DNA from: Pseudomonas batumici
GTDB lineage: Bacteria > Pseudomonadota > Gammaproteobacteria > Pseudomonadales > Pseudomonadaceae
Assembly: GCF_000820515.1 (NCBI RefSeq)
Contig: NZ_JXDG01000061.1
Coordinates: forward strand, 124,001-188,000
DNA: 64,000 nt
Direction of reading: 5' to 3'
A model generated the notes under the pieces. The model saw nothing but the letters and a program-made list of their open reading frames with translations, did no database searches and was not told where the DNA came from. The translations under genes and the position numbers were made by a program. Of this stretch, positions 59,671 to 64,000 are shown piece after piece; within the stretch, counting starts at the first letter, position 1, and each line of letters starts with the position of its first letter.

Positions 59671-59771
59671 ACAGCCCCAGCATGGCCAATCAGGTCGCGT
59701 CAGGAGCCCCCCTTCCCTTTGAGACGACGTGATACCTCATGGCCCATTATTCGTTTGGATCCACTCTAGCA

Positions 59772-59787
59772 TAGCCACTGATGGCTA
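59772..59787. promoter_or_regulatory. Operator-like dyad TAGCCA-N4-TGGCTA near the ladS promoter
   Basis: A perfect 6-bp dyad lies about 100 bases upstream of ladS in an A+T-rich stretch where TATGCT could be a -10 box. The 286-bp gap 59671-59956 shows no other feature. There is no thiamine riboswitch before thiD. Confidence 0.35.
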
Positions 59788-59956
59788 AAACACACTATTG
59801 ATACATTTTATCCAAAGGCTCTAGAACGGGCGTCCCAGCACACAATCAGGCGGTAGGGCAAAGGGTTATCGGCCATCCCGGAAAAAGCTTCAGGGTGCAA
59901 ATACAACGCCAGGCGGGCGGTCCCGAAAAAAGCGTTTGGTGGTAAGCTCGCGCTCC

Positions 59957-60754
59957 ATGAATACCTACAGCTCCCGTCCCGTTGTCCTCTGTCTCTCCGG
60001 CCACGATCCCAGTGGGGGTGCCGGCCTCCAGGCAGATATCGAAGCCCTGCTCGCCCAGGGTTGCCACGCCGCTCCGGCGGTCACCGCGCTGACCGTGCAG
60101 GACACGGTCAACGTCAGCGACTTCCGCGTGCTCGACCGTGAGTGGGTTTTGGCCCAGGCCAATGCCGTGCTCAACGACTCGACCGTGGCAGCCGTCAAGC
60201 TGGGCATGCTCGGCTCCCTGGAAATGGTCGACACCGTGGTCGAACTGCTCCAGGCGCACCCGCACCTGCCGCTGGTCTGCGACCCGGTGCTGCGCGCCGG
60301 CGGCGGCGGACGCCTGGGCAAGGATGAAGTCGGCTATGCCATGCGCGAACGCCTGCTGCCGTTGGCGACCATTGCCACCCCCAACCTCCCCGAAGCCCGC
60401 ATCCTCGCCGAATTGCCCAAGGGCAGTGCCGACGAGTGCGCGGAAAAACTCCTGCCATTCTGCCAACACCTGCTGATCACCGGCGGACATGGCGACGAAG
60501 ACGAAATCCACAACCGCCTGTACAGCCGCGACGGCACCCGCCAGACCTTCAAATGCCAGCGCCTGCCCGGCAGCTATCATGGTTCAGGCTGCACCCTGGC
60601 GAGCACCCTCGCCGGGCGCCTGGCCCTCGGCGAGGGCCTGGTCAGCGCCGTGCAGACCGCACTGGATTACACCTGGCGGACCCTGCGCGACGCCGAACAG
60701 CTGGGCAAGGGCCAGTTCGTACCCCGGCGCCTGCCCCTGGATTTCTGCTCGTAA
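59957..60754 (+). CDS. thiD: Hydroxymethylpyrimidine/phosphomethylpyrimidine kinase
   Basis: A 265-residue ribokinase-fold kinase. Landmarks are LCLSGHDPSGGAGLQADIEA, PAVTALTVQDTVNV, VKLGMLGS, CDPVLRAGGGG, TPNLPEARIL, LITGGHGDEDE and the closing GSYHGSGCTLASTLA with the catalytic aspartate position replaced by a histidine-serine pair as common in this subgroup. It phosphorylates the pyrimidine half of thiamine twice. ATG 59957 opens MNTYSSRPVVLCLSG. First gene of thiD-thiE-hemL. Confidence 0.92.
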   Translation: MNTYSSRPVVLCLSGHDPSGGAGLQADIEALLAQGCHAAPAVTALTVQDTVNVSDFRVLDREWVLAQANAVLNDSTVAAVKLGMLGSLEMVDTVVELLQAHPHLPLVCDPVLRAGGGGRLGKDEVGYAMRERLLPLATIATPNLPEARILAELPKGSADECAEKLLPFCQHLLITGGHGDEDEIHNRLYSRDGTRQTFKCQRLPGSYHGSGCTLASTLAGRLALGEGLVSAVQTALDYTWRTLRDAEQLGKGQFVPRRLPLDFCS

Positions 60755-60789
60755 CTTTCAGCGCTTCCCAAGACTCCGAGGCTGACCCG

Positions 60790-61413
60790 ATGAAACTACG
60801 CGGCCTGTACGCCATCACCGATAGCCAGTTGCTGGCCGGCAAGTTCCTGCCTTATGTCGAGGCGGCACTGGATGGCGGCGTGACTTTGCTGCAATACCGC
60901 GACAAAAGCACCGACGAGGCCCGCCGCCTGCGGGAAGCCGAGGCCCTGCGCGGGCTGTGCGAACGCTACAAGACCCAGCTGATCATCAACGACGACGCCG
61001 AACTGGCGGCGCGGCTTGGTGTCGGCGTGCACCTGGGCCAGACCGACGGGCCGCTGACGCCGGCCCGTTCGCTGCTGGGCAGCCGGGCCATTATCGGCTC
61101 CACCTGCCACGCACAGCTTGAACTCGCCGAACAGGCGGCCCGGGAAGGCGCCAGCTATGTCGCCTTCGGGCGCTTCTTCAACTCCAACACCAAGCCCGGC
61201 GCACCGGCCGCCGACGTGGCGCTGCTCGAACGCGCGCGCCCGCTGCTGCACCTGCCGATCGCGGTGATCGGCGGCATCACCCTGGACAACGCCGCCCCGC
61301 TGGTGGCCCACGGCGCCGACCTGCTGGCGGTGATCCATGGCCTGTTCGGTGCCGACAACACCCGGGAAGTGACCCGCCGCGCCCAAGCCTTCAACGCCCT
61401 CTTCACTTCATGA
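60790..61413 (+). CDS. thiE: Thiamine-phosphate synthase
   Basis: A 207-residue TIM-barrel enzyme. Family motifs are LYAITDSQLL, VTLLQYRDKST, LIINDDAELAARLGVGVHLGQ, IIGSTCHAQ, YVAFGRFFNSNTKPGAP and IAVIGGITLDNAAPLVAHGAD. It joins the phosphorylated pyrimidine and thiazole units to make thiamine phosphate. ATG 60790 lies 35 bases after thiD. Its stop lies 17 bases before hemL. Confidence 0.95.
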   Translation: MKLRGLYAITDSQLLAGKFLPYVEAALDGGVTLLQYRDKSTDEARRLREAEALRGLCERYKTQLIINDDAELAARLGVGVHLGQTDGPLTPARSLLGSRAIIGSTCHAQLELAEQAAREGASYVAFGRFFNSNTKPGAPAADVALLERARPLLHLPIAVIGGITLDNAAPLVAHGADLLAVIHGLFGADNTREVTRRAQAFNALFTS

Positions 61414-61430
61414 CGCCTGAGAGCCTGCCC

Positions 61431-62714
61431 ATGTCTCGTTCCGAAACCCTGTTTGCCAGTGCCCAGAAACACATCCCCGGCGGTGTGAACTCGCCTGTTC
61501 GCGCGTTCAAGAGCGTCGGCGGCACCCCGCTGTTCTTCAAGCACGCCGAAGGCGCCTACGTCACCGACGAAGACGACAAGCGCTATGTCGACTACGTCGG
61601 CTCCTGGGGCCCGATGATCCTCGGCCACAGCCACCCGGACGTGCTGGACGCCGTGCGCAAGCAGCTGGAGCACGGGCTGTCCTATGGTGCGCCGACCGCC
61701 ATGGAAACCGAGATGGCCGACCTGGTCTGCGGCCTCGTGCCGTCGATGGAAATGGTCCGCATGGTCAGTTCCGGCACCGAGGCGACCATGAGCGCCATCC
61801 GCCTGGCCCGTGGCTTCACCGGTCGTGACAGCATCATCAAGTTCGAAGGCTGCTACCACGGCCACTCCGACAGCCTGCTGGTCAAGGCCGGCTCCGGCGC
61901 CCTGACCCAAGGCGTGCCGAGCTCGGCCGGTGTTCCGGCGGCTTTCGCCAAGCACACCCTGACCCTGCCTTTCAACGACCTCGCCGCGGTCGAGAGCCTG
62001 CTCGGCGAAGTCGGCCAGGAAGTCGCCTGCATCATCGTCGAGCCGGTGGCCGGCAACATGAACTGCGTACCACCGGCCCCGGGTTTCCTCGAAGGCCTGC
62101 GGACCCTGTGCGACCAGCACGGCGTGGTGCTGATCTTCGACGAAGTGATGACCGGTTTCCGCGTCGCCCTGGGCGGGGCCCAGGCCCACTACGGCGTCAC
62201 CCCGGACCTGAGCACCTTCGGCAAGATCATCGGCGGCGGCATGCCGGTGGGCTGCTTCGGCGGCAAGCGCGAGATCATGTCCTGCATCGCCCCGCTGGGC
62301 CCGGTCTACCAGGCCGGTACCTTGTCCGGTAACCCGCTGGCGATGGCCGCCGGCCTGACCACCCTGCGCCTGATCAGCCGCCCGGGCTTCCACACCGAGC
62401 TGAGCGACTACACCCGCCGCCTGCTCCAGGGCCTGCAAGACCGTGCCGATGCGGCCGGCATCCCGTTCGTGACCACCCAGGCCGGCGGCATGTTCGGCCT
62501 GTACTTCAGCGGCGCCGACGACATCGTCACCTTCGACGACGTGATGTCCAGCGACGCCGAGCGCTTCAAGCGTTTCTTCCACCTCATGCTCGACGGCGGC
62601 GTGTACCTGGCGCCGAGTGCCTTCGAAGCCGGTTTCACTTCCATCGCCCATGGCGAAACCGAGCTGAAGCTGACATTGGATGCCGCTGAAAAGGCTTTTG
62701 CCGCACTGAAATAA
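61431..62714 (+). CDS. hemL: Glutamate-1-semialdehyde 2,1-aminomutase
   Basis: A 427-residue PLP-dependent aminomutase. Landmarks are HIPGGVNSPVRAF, VSSGTEATMSAIRLARGFTGR, CYHGHSDSLLVKAGSG, FDEVMTGFRV and TFGKIIGGGMPVG with the PLP lysine. It makes 5-aminolevulinate for heme and other tetrapyrroles. ATG 61431 opens MSRSETLFASAQKH, 17 bases after thiE; the pairing of thiE and hemL is conserved in Pseudomonas. A terminator follows. Confidence 0.97.
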   Translation: MSRSETLFASAQKHIPGGVNSPVRAFKSVGGTPLFFKHAEGAYVTDEDDKRYVDYVGSWGPMILGHSHPDVLDAVRKQLEHGLSYGAPTAMETEMADLVCGLVPSMEMVRMVSSGTEATMSAIRLARGFTGRDSIIKFEGCYHGHSDSLLVKAGSGALTQGVPSSAGVPAAFAKHTLTLPFNDLAAVESLLGEVGQEVACIIVEPVAGNMNCVPPAPGFLEGLRTLCDQHGVVLIFDEVMTGFRVALGGAQAHYGVTPDLSTFGKIIGGGMPVGCFGGKREIMSCIAPLGPVYQAGTLSGNPLAMAAGLTTLRLISRPGFHTELSDYTRRLLQGLQDRADAAGIPFVTTQAGGMFGLYFSGADDIVTFDDVMSSDAERFKRFFHLMLDGGVYLAPSAFEAGFTSIAHGETELKLTLDAAEKAFAALK

Positions 62715-62723
62715 CCGATGTCC

Positions 62724-62753
62724 CCGACGCCGGTTTCAGCTGGCGTCGGTTTT
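62724..62753 (+). terminator. Intrinsic terminator after hemL
   Basis: Stem CCGACGCC and GGCGTCGG (8 bp, perfect) with a 10-base loop followed by TTTT, 10 bases after the hemL stop. Confidence 0.85.
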
Positions 62754-62850
62754 CCCGCTTAAACTTCCCCTGTTTCTTACCGTCCTCTGTCCAGATACTT
62801 GCAAAACAAGCGGGTATAGCGCCCGTGCAGCAGAAAAACGAGTAAAGACT

Positions 62851-62880
62851 TTGTAAGGTGGCCCCCGCTTATTTCATAAT
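62851..62880 (+). promoter_or_regulatory. Predicted sigma-70 promoter for the SEL1 gene
   Basis: TTGTAA (62851-62856), an 18-base spacer and CATAAT (62875-62880) lie 60 bases before the next gene. Confidence 0.45.
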
Positions 62881-62940
62881 GCGCGCCATAGTCATCCCCC
62901 AGGCCGGGTCCGCCCGCCCTTCAGAGGTACGTCGATTCCC

Positions 62941-63489
62941 ATGAACCGCACCGGCCGCGCCCTTGTATTGGGCTGCCTGTTGCTCCTTCAGCCGCTGCTG
63001 GCACATGCAGGCGGTAACTCGTTGTTGATCCCGGCGATGGGTCGTTGCACCCTCAACACCCAGCCACAGGACCTCGCCGAGGCCCTGGCCGCCTGCGAAG
63101 AAGCGGCAAAGGGCGGCGATGCGCAAGCGCAATACGAGTTGGGCGCGTTCTATCACGACAGCAACAACCCGCAACACGACCTCAACAAGGCCCTGAGCCA
63201 TTTCGAACAGGCGTCCCTGCAGGGCCACGCCCAGGCGCAGTTCCAGCTTGGCACCATGTTCTACAAGGGCGAAGGGGTGCCGGCCAATAACGTCCAGGCT
63301 TACATCGTGCTGAAGATGGCCGCGGTCAATGGTGCCGAAGAGGCACTGGACACGGCGGATGAGGTCGCGGCGAAGATGCCCCGCGACCAGTTGGAGATGG
63401 CGACCCAGGTGCTGGGGCAGATCTTCCGCAAATACCTGCTGGAATTGCAGACGGCTGACGGCCGTACACCGTTTTCGCCGCTGCCCTGA
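62941..63489 (+). CDS. Exported SEL1/TPR-repeat protein
   Basis: A 182-residue protein with a signal peptide (LVLGCLLLLQPLLAHA) and about three SEL1-like repeats (GGDAQAQYELGAFYHDSN, GHAQAQFQLGTMFYKGEG, then NNVQAYIVLKMAAVNG). SEL1 proteins act in protein-protein contacts, often in envelope processes. Function here is unknown. Position beside hemL and before a DUF1820 gene matches PA3978 from memory. It lies immediately upstream of, and convergent with, the DUF1820 gene. Confidence 0.85.
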   Translation: MNRTGRALVLGCLLLLQPLLAHAGGNSLLIPAMGRCTLNTQPQDLAEALAACEEAAKGGDAQAQYELGAFYHDSNNPQHDLNKALSHFEQASLQGHAQAQFQLGTMFYKGEGVPANNVQAYIVLKMAAVNGAEEALDTADEVAAKMPRDQLEMATQVLGQIFRKYLLELQTADGRTPFSPLP

Positions 63490-63492
63490 TCG

Positions 63493-63819
63493 TTATTTTT
63501 CGGGCATTGGCATCGGGAACGGCATCACATTGCCCACGCCCCGCGCCTCGCTGATCTTCGGCGTACCCAGGCGCTCGACTTCGTCGATCCGCACGATCGA
63601 ATGCATCGGCACGAAACTGCGCACCACGCCTTCGAACTGGGCCTTGAGCTTTTCCTCGCCGGGATCGACCACCAGTTGGGTGCGCTCGCCAAAGACAAAT
63701 TCTTCGACTTCCAGGAAGCCCCACAGATCGCTCTGATAGATCTGCTTGGCGTACATTTCGAACACCTGGCCCTGGTTGAGGAAAATCACCTTGTAGATGG
63801 GGGCTTCACGTTTGGTCAT
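63493..63819 (-). CDS. DUF1820-family protein
   Basis: A 108-residue cytoplasmic protein. DUF1820 landmarks are IYKVIFLNQGQVFEMYAKQIYQSDLWGFLEVEEFVFGE (read as separate strands) and HSIVRIDEVERLGTPKI. Function is unknown; the family occurs widely in gammaproteobacteria, often beside miaB. ATG 63819 follows a weak site; the frame extends 6 codons further. It ends 3 bases from the SEL1 gene stop. Confidence 0.87.
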   Translation of the reverse strand: MTKREAPIYKVIFLNQGQVFEMYAKQIYQSDLWGFLEVEEFVFGERTQLVVDPGEEKLKAQFEGVVRSFVPMHSIVRIDEVERLGTPKISEARGVGNVMPFPMPMPEK

Positions 63820-63948
63820 GGTGGGCGGGCAACACATTGGGGGATAAAAATAGGGCGCGAACTATAGCATAGCCGCCGGACAGCGCTAGGAAGCAAGCGC
63901 GATGACCACTATAATGCGCGGTTCTTTGAACCACATTGATGAATGTCC

Positions 63949-64000
63949 ATGGCCAAGAAGCTTTACATCGAAACCCACGGTTGCCAGATGAACGAGTATG
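63949..64000 (+). CDS. miaB: tRNA-2-methylthio-N6-dimethylallyladenosine synthase MiaB (5' end only)
   Basis: The first 17 codons (MAKKLYIETHGCQMNEY) are seen before the window ends. The cysteine in THGCQMN is the first iron-sulfur ligand of the MiaB N-terminal domain. MiaB is a radical-SAM enzyme that adds the methylthio group to modified A37 of tRNAs. A TATAAT box lies at 63910-63915, with a poor -35 region. Position after the DUF1820 gene matches P. aeruginosa PA3980 from memory. Confidence 0.88.
   Translation, partial: MAKKLYIETHGCQMNEY

Noticed and set aside
57346..59769. An 807-codon plus-strand open frame opposite ladS, and a similar 833-codon frame opposite hrpB (46635-49136)
   Set aside because: Both are low-complexity antisense frames in G+C-rich DNA. 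The minus-strand genes explain the region fully.
59671..59956. Thiamine (TPP) riboswitch before thiD
   Set aside because: No conserved CTGAGA or ACCTGATC-type core was found in the leader.

Overview
The window is chromosomal DNA from a Pseudomonas, most likely of the fluorescens/protegens/chlororaphis lineage. The support is the high G+C, gene neighbourhoods that match P. aeruginosa (yjiA-ybdD-cstA-mapZ-radA-ankB-katB-mscL-fpr; cioA-cioB; amn-aidB-ladS-thiD-thiE-hemL-miaB), and many REP/REPIN repeats of the type common in the fluorescens group. These P. aeruginosa comparisons are from memory. The species cannot be fixed from the sequence alone. No rRNA, tRNA, IS element, CRISPR array or intact prophage was seen.

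Layout. 1-13.4 kb: tail of a GntR regulator, a small secreted protein, the pyruvate/peptide uptake operon cstA-ybdD-yjiA, the c-di-GMP adaptor mapZ, radA, the oxidative-stress pair katB-ankB, mscL, a ferredoxin-NADP reductase, a LuxR solo in an A+T-rich patch, and rlmG. 13.5-20.8 kb: the cyanide-insensitive oxidase operon cioA-cioB-DUF2474 with a perfect ANR/FNR box, an MFS exporter, a small exported protein, and an NCS2 purine permease coupled to trmA. 20.8-31.5 kb: an aromatic/quinate catabolic block. It holds gntR-MFS-amidohydrolase on the minus strand, divergent aroQ plus a shikimate dehydrogenase paralogue, a TetR regulator, quiC (dehydroshikimate dehydratase), a second MFS transporter and a linked chemoreceptor. 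31.7-40.7 kb: alpha/beta hydrolase, HAD phosphatase-tesB, a GNAT, an HDAC-like deacetylase, an HI0933-type flavoprotein, rhlE, yedA and an Lrp regulator. 40.8-42.4 kb: a small accessory patch with a Bro-N (phage antirepressor-like) gene and a YefM/RelE-type toxin-antitoxin pair. 42.4-64 kb: housekeeping genes (exonuclease, NYN protein, DUF2076, yciC, EEP phosphatase, hrpB, fieF, an Lrp regulator, rluE, amn, aidB, ladS, thiD, thiE, hemL) and the first codons of miaB.

The most striking signal is in the leader of the Bro-N gene. A 79-nt element on the same strand folds into a 17-bp stem. Two of its segments are exactly complementary to two downstream segments that cover a Shine-Dalgarno sequence and start codon. 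This is the architecture of the phage P1/P7 C4 antisense RNA that silences an antirepressor, here outside any recognisable prophage.

The catabolic block appears to act as one unit: sense aromatic hydroaromatics (chemoreceptor), import (two MFS carriers), and convert quinate/shikimate through dehydroquinate and dehydroshikimate to protocatechuate (aroE-like, aroQ, quiC). It has a shared operator-like motif AACC(A/G)GTTAGT at two promoters and AAnAAnAA (Crc/Hfq) motifs at aroQ and quiC. A further candidate is a terminator-capped, hairpin-rich transcript of about 300 nt with no convincing ORF, at 51.9-52.2 kb.
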